Origin: a virus
Strand: one strand, 5' to 3'
IMG/VR virus record: IMGVR_UViG_3300025430_000017
Location: 1 to 64,000 of that record
Length of the DNA: 64,000 bases
In this document: positions 50,500 to 58,430 of the stretch, in pieces
Position numbering within the stretch: the first letter of the stretch is position 1
How the letters are laid out: every line of letters begins with the position of its first letter
Notes under the pieces: model-generated
Told to the model about the DNA's origin: nothing
The model's database searches: none
The model's input: the letters and a program-made list of their open reading frames with translations, nothing else
Translations under genes and position numbers: made by a program

Positions 50500-51454
50500 T
50501 GTTTACTTTCTGTGTCATAGTATTATTGTACACTACTTTGCGGAAATAGTCAATGGTCTTAACCAACCCCTTATCCAATTTGATTTTCGGTTCCCAATCT
50601 AATAATGCTTTAGCCAGTGTAATATCGGGCTTGCGTTGTTTAGGGTCATCTTTTGGCAAATCCATAAAAACAATTTTACTCTTACTCTTGGTTAATTTAA
50701 TGACCTTCTCAGCCAATTCCTTGATGGTAAATTCGCCAGGATTTCCAATGTTGACAGGTTCGTGATAATCGCTATGCATCAACAACATCATACCATCTAA
50801 AAGGTCTTCAAAATAACAGAAACTACGAGTTTGGTCACCTTCTCCGTAAATGGTAATGTCTTCACCACGTAATGCTTGTACAATAAAGTTACTGACTACA
50901 CGTCCATCACCTTCAGCCATCTTTGGACCATAGGTGTTGAAGATACGCATGATTTTAGTATCAACACCATGTTTACGATGGTAGTCCATAAACAGAGTTT
51001 CTGCGGCACGTTTGCCTTCATCGTAGCAACTGCGAATGCCGATTGGGTTTACATTGCCCCAATAACCTTCGGGCTGTGGATGTACGGCGGGATCGCCATA
51101 ACACTCGCTAGTACTGGCCTGTAGGATCTTGGCACCGGTTCGTTTAGCCAACCCCAGCATATTGAACGCACCGATAACAGATGTTTTCATAGTTTGAATT
51201 GGATCGTGCTGATAATGTTGTGGACTTGCAGGACAGGCAAGATTATAAATCTCATCTACTTCGACATAAAGCGGAATACAAATATCCTGCCGAATAACTT
51301 CAAAGTTTGGAAACTTGAGTAAATGTTCAATGTTTTTTTTACTACCTGTAAAATAGTTGTCAACACATAGAACATGATGGCCTTGTTTTACTAATCGTTC
51401 ACAGAGATGTGATCCAAGAAAGCCAGCACCGCCAGTTACTAATATCTTTTTCAT
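50492..51454 (-). CDS. UDP-glucuronate decarboxylase (UDP-xylose synthase)-like epimerase
   Basis: 320 residues. NAD-binding [20 protein letters not shown] at the N-terminus, [20 protein letters not shown] and [20 protein letters not shown] in the middle, and catalytic [12 protein letters not shown] (Tyr-x-x-x-Lys) with a preceding Ser ([10 protein letters not shown]). The CPASPxHYQxxP phrase is characteristic of UDP-xylose synthases. It would turn UDP-glucuronate into UDP-xylose, perhaps for glycosylation of DNA, fibres or host envelope. It sits between UvdE and small membrane genes. Confidence 0.9.
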   Translation of the reverse strand: MKKILVTGGAGFLGSHLCERLVKQGHHVLCVDNYFTGSKKNIEHLLKFPNFEVIRQDICIPLYVEVDEIYNLACPASPQHYQHDPIQTMKTSVIGAFNMLGLAKRTGAKILQASTSECYGDPAVHPQPEGYWGNVNPIGIRSCYDEGKRAAETLFMDYHRKHGVDTKIMRIFNTYGPKMAEGDGRVVSNFIVQALRGEDITIYGEGDQTRSFCYFEDLLDGMMLLMHSDYHEPVNIGNPGEFTIKELAEKVIKLTKSKSKIVFMDLPKDDPKQRKPDITLAKALLDWEPKIKLDKGLVKTIDYFRKVVYNNTMTQKVNND

Positions 51455-51455
51455 T

Positions 51456-51623
51456 TTATTGATTCCAATGACGAATAACGCCTGCTACAATAAAGCAGTT
51501 AGTTAAAATATACGATAATATGATGATTGATCGAACAATGGCAATACGATCTGATTCGTTGTCTGTACTGCCTGCCTTTTCGCCTAGAGCCTTGGCCCAT
51601 AGTCTCCAAAGTTTACCTGCCAT
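51456..51623 (-). CDS. Small membrane protein (55 aa)
   Basis: Reads [20 protein letters not shown] from an ATG at 51623 to a TAA at 51456, with a hydrophobic second half ([20 protein letters not shown]). The LWxLWAKALGxKxG opening with one TM is familiar from small T4-like phage membrane proteins. It overlaps the neighbour upstream by 11 bases. Function unknown. Confidence 0.6.
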   Translation of the reverse strand: MAGKLWRLWAKALGEKAGSTDNESDRIAIVRSIIILSYILTNCFIVAGVIRHWNQ

Positions 51624-51825
51624 ATTTCTTTTCTATTTGTTTTAATGTACGGTCTGCCATAGCACCACTAGGGTGATCTTTATACATACGAGCTATATCG
51701 TCTAAGGCAGTCCACATAAGTTCGTGTTCGTTTTCTACGGTATAGACACGATTACGGAGATTACTGGCATCTACTATGCTGATAATGCCTGCTACAAAGC
51801 GGGCTAGTAATCGTGCTAAGTCCAT
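51613..51825 (-). CDS. Small hypothetical protein (70 aa)
   Basis: MDLARLLARFVAGIISIVDA then NLRNRVYTVENEHELMWTAL and a C-terminal [20 protein letters not shown]. The N-terminal 18 residues form an amphipathic or membrane-touching helix. Overlaps the next gene by 11 bases. No family recognised. Confidence 0.55.
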   Translation of the reverse strand: MDLARLLARFVAGIISIVDASNLRNRVYTVENEHELMWTALDDIARMYKDHPSGAMADRTLKQIEKKYGR

Positions 51826-51838
51826 ACATTAAGCGAAT

Positions 51839-52345
51839 TTACTCAAAACCTTCAAATAAGTCCTCATTCCATTCTCTATGACCTTCTCTAAAAGCCATAT
51901 TGCTCTGAGTCTCACGAACTTCTACACGATAGCACCACAAACGCTCGGCTTCGCCTGGTCCCCACATATCGGGAATATATACGGCATTGATATATTTGTA
52001 TAACATATCGGCCAACCCCTCGCAGCCAAGTTTAGGCAAAATTGTAAGTTTGGCCATTTTCTTTTCTTGTAGTAGTTTATATACTTCAAGATGGGGATCA
52101 TCGGAACTGACCAGAAGGGTATGATCGAATTTGTCCTCCAAAAAGCGTTTAAGTTCTTTAAGGCCGCCGTAGTCAGCAGCCCAATTGCGAGCATCTAAAT
52201 CATTAGTACCAAAGTAAAACTTCATACTAAATGAATATCCGTGAATAGTATTACAGTGGCTATCCGCACGCCACTGACGATATGCACATGGAAAGGCATC
52301 GACATATTCCTTTGTGCTTGTATATTTGTATACGACTGGTTGCAT
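51839..52345 (-). CDS. queD: 6-carboxytetrahydropterin synthase QueD
   Basis: 168 residues. CAYRQWRADSHCNTIHGYSF supplies the Cys and the two His of the zinc/catalytic site (C...HGYS), ARNWAADYGGLKELKRFLED the DFxxLK helix, FDHTLLVSSDDPHLEVYKLL the DHxxLN-type segment and the acidic C-terminus YRVEVRETQSNMAFRE the Glu that binds the pterin. The enzyme converts dihydroneopterin triphosphate to carboxytetrahydropterin in the preQ0 route, matching the DpdA-like gene at 1589-3160. A promoter TTTACA-17-TATTAT lies upstream. Confidence 0.85.
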   Translation of the reverse strand: MQPVVYKYTSTKEYVDAFPCAYRQWRADSHCNTIHGYSFSMKFYFGTNDLDARNWAADYGGLKELKRFLEDKFDHTLLVSSDDPHLEVYKLLQEKKMAKLTILPKLGCEGLADMLYKYINAVYIPDMWGPGEAERLWCYRVEVRETQSNMAFREGHREWNEDLFEGFE

Positions 52346-52363
52346 TATTTTTCTCCTATGTTA

Positions 52364-52392
52364 ATAATAGCATAGGCAGCAGAATTTGTAAA
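52364..52392 (-). promoter_or_regulatory. Sigma70-like promoter before queD
   Basis: Minus strand TTTACA (52387-52392), 17-base spacer, TATTAT (52364-52369). The predicted leader of about 12 bases contains AGGAG before the ATG at 52345. Confidence 0.5.
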
Positions 52393-52423
52393 GCGGGAAT
52401 GATGCCCAAGGCCGCTATTAAAT

Positions 52424-52984
52424 TTATTCAAACCCAAAACCTGGAATATTTTTTCTAATCCTAGTTCTTAATGTTTCTGTCGACATTCCAAGTGCTATTG
52501 CAGCATCATTCATACAAGGAAATACTCCAATCGGAGTTTTTACTTTTTTGGCTCTAACACTGTTTCCGCCTTTTGGTTGTTTTGATTTTATCTCTTTTAA
52601 TTTTAATATAGTTTCGGGTTTATGTTTTTTACCATAAAAAGAAGTCTGGTTACCAGTCTTTCCCCAATTTGGATTTTTTTCTCCTTTGAGTCCAGGACTA
52701 CCGGGTGCTCGACCATCTCTTCCATTTTCTGGTCTTAAATTTGCCCAGTCTTTAGATTCGACAATATTATTTTTTTTAGAAAAATCCAAAGCAAATTTTT
52801 CGCATTCGTCTATATTAGTAAATTCCCATACTTCTAATGTATCAATATCTTTTCCGTGAACTTTTAAATGCCGTCTCCAATGTTTTCCAGAACCTAAATA
52901 CACATAAGGATCTTTAGTAGCAGTCATTCCGAAATATTTTAATTTTGTTATTTTATGTTGTTTTACATATAGATAAATCTTCAT
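52424..52984 (-). CDS. GIY-YIG homing endonuclease, second copy
   Basis: 186 residues from MKIYLYVKQHKITKLKYFGM (52984), with AGGGAGAG upstream. The N-terminal GIY-YIG variant reads IYLYVKQH and KYFGMTATKDPYVYLGSGKH, then the helix WRRHLKVHGKDIDTLEVWEF. The C-terminus has a NUMOD-like repeat (FYGKKHKPETILKLKEIKSK) and a helix-turn-helix (MNDAAIALGMSTETLRTRIR). It differs in sequence from the first GIY-YIG gene but shares its hairpin plus late-promoter control. It lies upstream of queD. Confidence 0.8.
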   Translation of the reverse strand: MKIYLYVKQHKITKLKYFGMTATKDPYVYLGSGKHWRRHLKVHGKDIDTLEVWEFTNIDECEKFALDFSKKNNIVESKDWANLRPENGRDGRAPGSPGLKGEKNPNWGKTGNQTSFYGKKHKPETILKLKEIKSKQPKGGNSVRAKKVKTPIGVFPCMNDAAIALGMSTETLRTRIRKNIPGFGFE

Positions 52985-53009
52985 AGGACTCTCCCTATGA
53001 TTATTTATC
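52981..53009 (-). promoter_or_regulatory. Late promoter and start-codon hairpin (second GIY-YIG gene)
   Basis: Minus strand GATAAATA (53002-53009), then TCATAGG (52994-53000) pairing with CCTATGA (52981-52987) around the loop GAGAGT, which holds the Shine-Dalgarno; the ATG is in the right arm. Expected late start near 52995 removes most of the left arm. Confidence 0.6.
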
Positions 53010-53045
53010 CTAATTAGCGGGTTGATGCTCGGAGGCCGCTTGAAC

Positions 53046-53219
53046 TTATTTAAGTTCCTTGATATCTTGTTTGATTTTTTTAAGTTCGACGGATATTTCA
53101 TCAATCATATCCAACTCTTTACGACGGCTACAAACAGTTTGTACCAATGTATACGCAAATAAACTCCAACCTAATAAACCACCTGTAAATAAAAATGCCA
53201 ATATAAAGTATTGTGCCAT
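53046..53219 (-). CDS. Small membrane protein with coiled-coil tail (57 aa)
   Basis: Starts at an ATG at 53219 after GGGAGAATC: MAQYFILAFLFTGGLLGWSL, a TM segment, then SRRKELDMIDEISVELKKIK, a charged helix ending QDIKELK. It is alone between clpP and the GIY-YIG gene, with its RBS inside a 12-base inverted repeat. Function unknown. Confidence 0.6.
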   Translation of the reverse strand: MAQYFILAFLFTGGLLGWSLFAYTLVQTVCSRRKELDMIDEISVELKKIKQDIKELK

Positions 53220-53223
53220 AATG

Positions 53224-53267
53224 ATTCTCCCATAAGTGTAATTATTTACATAAGATTATGGGAGAAT
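53224..53267 (-). promoter_or_regulatory. Late-like promoter in the loop of an RBS-sequestering inverted repeat
   Basis: Perfect 12-base arms ATTCTCCCATAA (53256-53267, minus strand) and TTATGGGAGAAT (53224-53235). The right arm contains the GGGAGAA Shine-Dalgarno. The 20-base loop contains TGTAAATA (53243-53250); a start about seven bases after it falls near 53236, immediately before the right arm. Confidence 0.6.
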
Positions 53268-53278
53268 TTAGCTACCTG

Positions 53279-53878
53279 TTATCGACTTTCGACAATTTTG
53301 TCACATAGTCCGTAGGCTAACGCTTCTTCGGCACTCATAAATGTATCACGATCCATGTCTCGTTCAAAGTCCTCGTAGGTCTTACCTGCTGTATTATGTT
53401 TAACATACAATTTAGTAAGCATGGTTTTCATTTGAGTGATTTCTTTGTATTGGATTTCAATATCACTTTGCATACCACGAGCACCACCACTGGGCTGATG
53501 GATCATATGACGACTGTGTGGCAATATATAACGCTTGCCTGGAGTACCTGCCTGTGCTAGGAAACTGCCCATTGAACAACCTTGCCCAATAACATATGTG
53601 GCCACATCAGGTTTAACAAACTGCATGACATCGTAAATTGCCATGCCGCTGGTAATAACACCACCAGGACTGTTGATATAAAAGTGAATATCTTTTTCAC
53701 TGTCAGCACTTTCCAAATGTAGCATTTGTGCTACAACAAGACTGGCACTGGCATCATCCACTCCGCCATTTAAAAACACAATTCGCTCATTAAGCAAGCG
53801 ACTAAAAATGTCAAATGCTCGTTCGCCTTGACCGGTCTTTTCCACTACCATTGGTACTAGCATATTATTCTCTTTCAT
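53279..53878 (-). CDS. clpP: ATP-dependent Clp protease proteolytic subunit ClpP
   Basis: 199 residues. The catalytic triad is read as Ser102 in [14 protein letters not shown], His127 in [13 protein letters not shown] and Asp in [20 protein letters not shown]. The N-terminus [20 protein letters not shown] and [18 protein letters not shown] complete the family pattern. The phage ClpA at 18741-21020 could be its partner, or it could join host ClpX or ClpA. ATG at 53878 abuts the previous stop; a second ATG at 53863 with AAAGAGAA upstream is an alternative start. Confidence 0.95.
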   Translation of the reverse strand: MKENNMLVPMVVEKTGQGERAFDIFSRLLNERIVFLNGGVDDASASLVVAQMLHLESADSEKDIHFYINSPGGVITSGMAIYDVMQFVKPDVATYVIGQGCSMGSFLAQAGTPGKRYILPHSRHMIHQPSGGARGMQSDIEIQYKEITQMKTMLTKLYVKHNTAGKTYEDFERDMDRDTFMSAEEALAYGLCDKIVESR

Positions 53879-54310
53879 TTAAAAATCATCATTTAATACT
53901 GGATTATTTGAACTCAATCCAGCAATAATTTGGAATCGTTCCCATGCTTCTTTTACAGCAGGTCGAGATTCGAGTTCTTCCTTAGGTAAACTTGCTTCTA
54001 ACCAGTAATAAGGCAAACGAGCAACATTAGCACCAAACTGACGAGGCTGATGTAGTCTACCAGTCTCATAAAGTTCAATACTTATTTCTCGGAACTTTTC
54101 TTCGTCCTCGTCTGCGTAAGATGTCCACTCAGGATTGCTCCATGGACTATAACCATGGTAGCCTGCCCAAATGCTGGCCCACTGTTCGTCAATAGTTGGA
54201 TTGAAATCTGTGCGGGCAATGATTACCAACACATCTCCGACATTGACTTTACCATCCACGATGTCGCGAACGCATCGGCTATAACTAAGACCAATCTTTG
54301 CCATTATCAT
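53879..54310 (-). CDS. Conserved phage protein (143 aa)
   Basis: Starts MIMAKIGLSYSRCVRDIVDG (the third residue is also Met, so 54304 is possible). Landmarks VLVIIARTDFNPTIDEQWAS, YHGYSPWSNPEWTSYADEDE and a Leu-rich end. The Trp/Tyr-rich centre is typical of unnamed T4-like proteins. The ATGA overlap couples it to the upstream RHH-like gene. Function unknown. Confidence 0.6.
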   Translation of the reverse strand: MIMAKIGLSYSRCVRDIVDGKVNVGDVLVIIARTDFNPTIDEQWASIWAGYHGYSPWSNPEWTSYADEDEEKFREISIELYETGRLHQPRQFGANVARLPYYWLEASLPKEELESRPAVKEAWERFQIIAGLSSNNPVLNDDF

Positions 54311-54843
54311 GCTCCATTAGGTGAACCAAACATTACTTTTGCCCTGGCCTTCATGCCTTCGGGGTCTTGTTCAAAATTTGATATCATTGTTCGAAGTGCT
54401 TCTTCGATAAACGCATTGAAAGTCATATCACGCTTGTGCGCTTCTTTCATATACAACAGCAAGTCCTCTTCCGGAATATCTAACTCCATTTGGACACGAG
54501 TATCATAGTCCTTACCATCCTTGATAGCAAGAGCCTTTTGAATGAAGTCGTCATCGACTTCCAAGTCAATCCATTTTGTACCATCCCAAGCCTTTTCACC
54601 TGCTTGGACTTGATCCTTATATAAAGGATGAACCAAACGATAAGCACGATTGAGTCGATAATCACAGGCTTCAACTTGGTAAACGACTTGTGTCTTGGTA
54701 TCAAACACAATGTCAAAACTATAACCATCTTGGGTCCCGCTCCAAGCGTTTAGGCTATAGGCGTTGGGGCTAAAGGCATAATAGTCTGTGCCTTCGGTGA
54801 TCTTATAGTCAACCAGTTCCATCCATTCTTTAAGACTTAGCAT
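54307..54843 (-). CDS. Hypothetical protein with ribbon-helix-helix-like C-terminus
   Basis: Start at MLSLKEWMELVDYKITEGTD (54843) after AGAGG; the longer frame runs into the upstream gene. The N-terminal part is beta-rich (DGYSFDIVFDTKTQVVYQVE). The C-terminal VQMELDIPEEDLLLYMKEAH and KRDMTFNAFIEEALRTMISN has the strand-helix-helix spacing of RHH DNA-binding proteins. Function unknown; DNA binding is inferred. Confidence 0.6.
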   Translation of the reverse strand: MLSLKEWMELVDYKITEGTDYYAFSPNAYSLNAWSGTQDGYSFDIVFDTKTQVVYQVEACDYRLNRAYRLVHPLYKDQVQAGEKAWDGTKWIDLEVDDDFIQKALAIKDGKDYDTRVQMELDIPEEDLLLYMKEAHKRDMTFNAFIEEALRTMISNFEQDPEGMKARAKVMFGSPNGA

Positions 54844-55105
54844 GCCATACCTCTTTGCTTTCTTTAATGTTAAAATGTTGTTTAATCGATTGTACAGCAG
54901 AACCATGTACGCAGTCAACTATACTTTTGTCAAATGTCGTATGTTGGCAACTACGGCCACTTTGTTCTACTAAGGCAACGCATTGATCCAAAACAAGACT
55001 TACCAACTTTAGTACAGCATCTCGATCATACTGATCCATTTTGTCCCATGAACCCTGGGCTGTTAGTCCCGCTTGGTACATCAAATCTTCCAAACTATTT
55101 TCCAT
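54830..55105 (-). CDS. Small conserved phage protein (91 aa)
   Basis: Starts MENSLEDLMYQAGLTAQGSW. Central helix RDAVLKLVSLVLDQCVALVE and terminal SAVQSIKQHFNIKESKEV share the layout of the protein at 3879-4088 (FxELIVKE helix, REHFGVE tail), a common small T4-like family. Two Cys in the middle may bind metal. Function unknown. Confidence 0.6.
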   Translation of the reverse strand: MENSLEDLMYQAGLTAQGSWDKMDQYDRDAVLKLVSLVLDQCVALVEQSGRSCQHTTFDKSIVDCVHGSAVQSIKQHFNIKESKEVWHAKS

Positions 55106-55271
55106 TTTGTAATTCCTTTAATTTGATTTCAACTTCTGATCGACTCCAATGGTAATAAACCGTTCGATTATCCTGGTCTTTAACAACCCAGTAAGTAAGC
55201 ATACAGCCTTCAAACTTTCCGCTGTCTATGCGATACCTGTTAGTATCGACTTCCTGGTTGATTTGGTTCAT
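55095..55271 (-). CDS. Very small hypothetical protein (58 aa)
   Basis: From an ATG at 55271: MNQINQEVDTNRYRIDSGKF, then CMLTYWVVKDQDNRTVYYHW and a closing KLKELQNGK. It is beta-strand-rich and overlaps both neighbours by 32 and 11 bases in other frames, which is common here. No family recognised. Confidence 0.5.
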   Translation of the reverse strand: MNQINQEVDTNRYRIDSGKFEGCMLTYWVVKDQDNRTVYYHWSRSEVEIKLKELQNGK

Positions 55272-55437
55272 TGCTGTTAGTACATTCTAGATTATGATCT
55301 GTTGCCTTTGGGCAACGCTTATTACCGCATATCGGGCATACAATAAAAGTTGACATAGTAATAGGCCATCCATTATGGTCCTTTACTTCTTTCAAACAAT
55401 TATAGCAACCGCACTGATTTTTGTCAAGCATTGTCAT
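55240..55437 (-). CDS. Small Cys-rich, Zn-ribbon-like protein
   Basis: 65 residues: MTMLDKNQCGCYNCLKEVKD then TFIVCPICGNKRCPKATDHN. Two CxxC pairs and a further Cys/His set form a likely zinc ribbon. The ATGA overlap couples it to the TM gene upstream. The C-terminal SNEPNQPGSRY is disordered. Function unknown. Confidence 0.65.
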   Translation of the reverse strand: MTMLDKNQCGCYNCLKEVKDHNGWPITMSTFIVCPICGNKRCPKATDHNLECTNSNEPNQPGSRY

Positions 55438-55646
55438 CTCTTTTCGTCACTTCCGTCTGGCCCTATTCGATCCTTATCCAATGGATCGTCGTCCCACTTG
55501 TTGCCTTTGTCCTCTCGTGTATTCACAATATAGACCTGTTCGGCAACAGGGGGACTTTGATCTTCATCGTTTTCATATTGGTTAGCATAGTTGGCAATAC
55601 TAAATGCCAACGCTAACGCAAACAAAATCGAATAGAGTATGCTCAC
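55434..55646 (-). CDS. Small TM protein with acidic tail (70 aa)
   Basis: MSILYSILFALALAFSIANY forms one signal-anchor; the rest (YENDEDQSPPVAEQVYIVNT, ending GPDGSDEKR) is acidic and soluble. Four-base overlaps join it to the 401-residue gene upstream and the Zn-ribbon gene. Function unknown. Confidence 0.6.
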   Translation of the reverse strand: MSILYSILFALALAFSIANYANQYENDEDQSPPVAEQVYIVNTREDKGNKWDDDPLDKDRIGPDGSDEKR

Positions 55647-56848
55647 TTGTACACTTTCAGGATAATAGTATCTTCACCAAATCGACCATTCAACAATGTG
55701 TCTGTAGTCTTGATCTTACCAAACCAAGTTTCAAAACGTCGTTGTGTATTTTGATCCTTGAACTCTTTGATCTGTTCCGCAGGTTTACGTAGTGTGCGTT
55801 GAACGCTTTTTGCTGTAAAGTTTAGTAGTGTAGTACCACGAACACTAAAACCTTCTGTACTAGTAGCAATATAATAGCCTAACTTTCGAGTCTTGTTGTT
55901 AAACACTACAACACCCTGAGCACCAACAATCTGTGCTGGCGGAACACTTACAATGCCTAACTTGTCGTCACGAACCATAAACTTCAATTTAGCAACCAAC
56001 TTATCTGCAGGCACAGCCTTTTTAGCACGTGGCTTCTTAAGCACTTTGGCTTCTGCGGCAATCTGTTCACAAGCACTAGCAATACCTTCGTAAAACTCAA
56101 TCAACTTCTTAACGTTTTTACGACTAGCAAACTTGTAGCCTTCACGCAACTGTTCATCGGCATTGCCACTGGCTAGCTCATGAAGCTCTGCCATACCTTT
56201 GGCAAAGAATGATTTAATATAACGAGCTTGAGCGGCTTTGGCACCCTTGCCACGTAACAAACTAACTAACTTGATTGCTTTAGGATCAAAAGCCTCTGGA
56301 TCCATGATCCAACTATCGATTGCTTCATCGATCTCGTCACTCATAGCAACTGCTTGTTCACGGATACGATCTTGGATGTTAATAACTTGAGTTTGGGGTT
56401 TGACACCTTTTTCCTCAACTACTACTTCAACATCGTATTGCCCTGCTTCCATAATTTTGGCAATTTCGTTCTTTAACCAAGTAACTGCACTCTTACCGCT
56501 ATTAAAATCTGCTCGAACATCGGGCATACCTTTTAACAAACAAGATGCAATAGCACCCATGGTCAAATGACAACGCCAGTCTTTGGTTTTCTTAAACTCT
56601 TGGATTTGATCTTTAGAGTAATCGTTACGGCCCATCCAATTGATGACCTTAACTTTCAAATCTTTTGCGCTAGTTTCCAAGTTGTAATACTTCATAGCAC
56701 TACGGAAATGAGACGCATATTGTTCGGCAGTCATATCAGCAACACCATCCCATTGTGGGCTGTGATCACGTTTGGCATTCTCGCGGATGCTAACGCTGGT
56801 GATCTTTTTTGCTTTGGGTTTGATCTTAACCCCTGCTACTGTTGCCAT
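55643..56848 (-). CDS. Conserved protein of unknown function (401 aa)
   Basis: Start at MATVAGVKIKPKAKKITSVS (56848) behind AGGAGTG. The first 150 residues are Lys/Arg-rich with HLTMGAIASCLLKGMPDVRA, the centre helical (LVSLLRGKGAKAAQARYIKS, EGIASACEQIAAEAKVLKKP), and the end beta-rich (LGYYIATSTEGFSVRGTTLL, NGRFGEDTIILKVYK). Such proteins are common in large T4-like phages. A full-consensus early promoter directly upstream suggests high expression early in infection. Function not recognised. Confidence 0.65.
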   Translation of the reverse strand: MATVAGVKIKPKAKKITSVSIRENAKRDHSPQWDGVADMTAEQYASHFRSAMKYYNLETSAKDLKVKVINWMGRNDYSKDQIQEFKKTKDWRCHLTMGAIASCLLKGMPDVRADFNSGKSAVTWLKNEIAKIMEAGQYDVEVVVEEKGVKPQTQVINIQDRIREQAVAMSDEIDEAIDSWIMDPEAFDPKAIKLVSLLRGKGAKAAQARYIKSFFAKGMAELHELASGNADEQLREGYKFASRKNVKKLIEFYEGIASACEQIAAEAKVLKKPRAKKAVPADKLVAKLKFMVRDDKLGIVSVPPAQIVGAQGVVVFNNKTRKLGYYIATSTEGFSVRGTTLLNFTAKSVQRTLRKPAEQIKEFKDQNTQRRFETWFGKIKTTDTLLNGRFGEDTIILKVYK

Positions 56849-56879
56849 TTTCACTCCTATGTTGTTACACAATGTAGTT

Positions 56880-56908
56880 ATTATAACGCAGAAGTGTCAA
56901 AGTGTCAA
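56880..56908 (-). promoter_or_regulatory. Full-consensus sigma70 promoter
   Basis: Minus strand TTGACA (56903-56908), 17-base spacer, TATAAT (56880-56885), both boxes perfect. A second TTGACA-like copy lies eight bases closer. The leader of about 25 bases ends with AGGAGTGAAA before the ATG at 56848. Confidence 0.8.
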
Positions 56909-57639
56909 GGCTTTTCGTAGACAAAGTATAGTCTATTATTGGCATCTTTTTTGAATTCCAATAAGTTTAGCCCAAATTTATCAGCAAATTCATTAACTAT
57001 TTCAAAATTCCAGGGGAATATTTCAACATATGGACCATTTTTATGGATAATCCCGGGATTAGCACGTAGATAAAACTTTCCGCCCTTCATTAATAGATTA
57101 ACACAATGTTGAAAACGGGCTTCTATTTCATCCCGGCTATTAAAGTTAATACTTCCTAATGCTATTATATGATCAAAGCTTTCTGGTTTAACTCGATATT
57201 CAAGAATATCAACTTCAAAATCGGCTAGATTATTGTAGGGATCAATTCCGATTAAGTTTGGTATTCTCCCTTTAAATGGATGATAACCACATCCGACATC
57301 TAAAACCTTTATTGGGTTACTGGCAGTAATAGTTTCGGCCAGTTTCCATCCTGTATAATCATAATCATTAGTACGGGGTTTCCAAATCTCACTAAAAAAT
57401 CTCAATATATAACGCTCGCTTAAATCATCGACAATATCTTTTAATGTACCTTGATAATCGCAAGGTAAATCTATTTCTAATTCAACTGCATCTTTAAACT
57501 TTCTATATCGAGCAGGCGTCCAAGGTAAATCTTCGATAATAGTATCTTCATTAATACTGTCTAAGATTTTTTTATATTTTGGTAAACTAAAAGATTTTTG
57601 TAAATTTTCTTTAATCAAGTTTAAAATTTTAGTGTTCAT
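56905..57639 (-). CDS. Class I SAM-dependent methyltransferase
   Basis: 244 residues. The SAM-binding motif I reads PIKVLDVGCGYHPFKGRIPN, followed by LIGIDPYNNLADFEVDI (motif II) and FDHIIALGSINFNSRDEIEA (motif III), then KGGKFYLRANPGI. The N-terminal 90 residues are unrelated helices. The substrate is unclear; neither a DNA-methylase catalytic motif (NPPY) nor a Cys nucleophile is seen. Its upstream region lacks a clear promoter and is divergent from the ferritin-like gene. Confidence 0.85.
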   Translation of the reverse strand: MNTKILNLIKENLQKSFSLPKYKKILDSINEDTIIEDLPWTPARYRKFKDAVELEIDLPCDYQGTLKDIVDDLSERYILRFFSEIWKPRTNDYDYTGWKLAETITASNPIKVLDVGCGYHPFKGRIPNLIGIDPYNNLADFEVDILEYRVKPESFDHIIALGSINFNSRDEIEARFQHCVNLLMKGGKFYLRANPGIIHKNGPYVEIFPWNFEIVNEFADKFGLNLLEFKKDANNRLYFVYEKP

Positions 57640-57710
57640 TAAGTTTTTTTCCGTTTTGAGTAAATATTATTGCACTAACTCAAGAAAATCGTCTGGAGTT
57701 TTGTGTTTCA

Positions 57711-57728
57711 TTAAATATATTTAAGGAG
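57711..57728 (+). promoter_or_regulatory. Late-like element and RBS before the ferritin-like gene
   Basis: TTAAATA (57711-57717) begins the palindrome TTAAATATATTTAA and is followed by AGGAG (57724-57728) seven bases before the ATG at 57734. A start about seven bases after TTAAATA would make a leader of ten bases that carries the Shine-Dalgarno only. Confidence 0.4.
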
Positions 57729-57733
57729 ATATT

Positions 57734-58429
57734 ATGAACGCGAAAGAATTTGTTAACAAAATTGTAGCGGATAACCAAGCACTTTTTAAAGCTAGCCAGC
57801 ACAATGTTAAAGCTTACTTTGACAGTAAGCCGGCTCAAGAAGAACTAGTTGAACACTTTGTTGGCCGTATGGTCAATGAGCGTATGAACATGGTTGAAAT
57901 CGCTAAACAAGTTGCCGAAATGGCCGCTGCCGCCGATCCGGTAGAGCTACAGTTGTTGACTCAACAAGCTCACGACGAAGCTGTTCACTTCCGTCTAGTT
58001 AAGGAAGTTATTGAACACATCCAAGGTTCGCCAGTTGATGTCGAAGCTGCTATTGCCGCCGAAGCTGCTAAACCGACTGCCAAAGGTGCTGGTCTATTGG
58101 CTAAGTATCAAGCTGAAACTGACGCCGCAGCCTTAGCCGCTTACCAGTTGGTTGCTGAAGGTCGTGCTGAAGCTGTTTGGGATCAAATGGCAGATTGTAT
58201 CGAAGACACTTTTATCTCCGGTGCCTATCGTAAGATTGCCAAGGACGAAGGTTTCCACAGCAAGATCGGTGCTCGTAAACTAGAACAACTAGTTACTACT
58301 GCTGAAGAACAAGCTCGTGTACAAGCACTTGTTGAAGCAATGCGTAAAGACCTGTATGAAATTTCATGCAAGAACACCGTTGCCGCTGAAGCTGGTAAAG
58401 AACTAGTAGCAGACGCATACGGGTGGTAA
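57734..58429 (+). CDS. Ferritin-like di-iron four-helix protein
   Basis: 231 residues. Helix pairs hold two E...DExxH-type metal sites: HFVGRMVNERMNMVEIAKQV with QQAHDEAVHFRLVKEVIEHI, and EGRAEAVWDQMADCIEDTFI with AKDEGFHSKIGARKLEQL. The arrangement is that of ferritin-like oxidases and oxygenases, so an iron-dependent oxidation is likely, but substrate and product are unknown. It heads the plus-strand cluster with TctA/TctC and a 2OG oxygenase, and is followed after one base by the amidotransferase. Confidence 0.65.
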   Translation: MNAKEFVNKIVADNQALFKASQHNVKAYFDSKPAQEELVEHFVGRMVNERMNMVEIAKQVAEMAAAADPVELQLLTQQAHDEAVHFRLVKEVIEHIQGSPVDVEAAIAAEAAKPTAKGAGLLAKYQAETDAAALAAYQLVAEGRAEAVWDQMADCIEDTFISGAYRKIAKDEGFHSKIGARKLEQLVTTAEEQARVQALVEAMRKDLYEISCKNTVAAEAGKELVADAYGW

Positions 58430-58430
58430 T

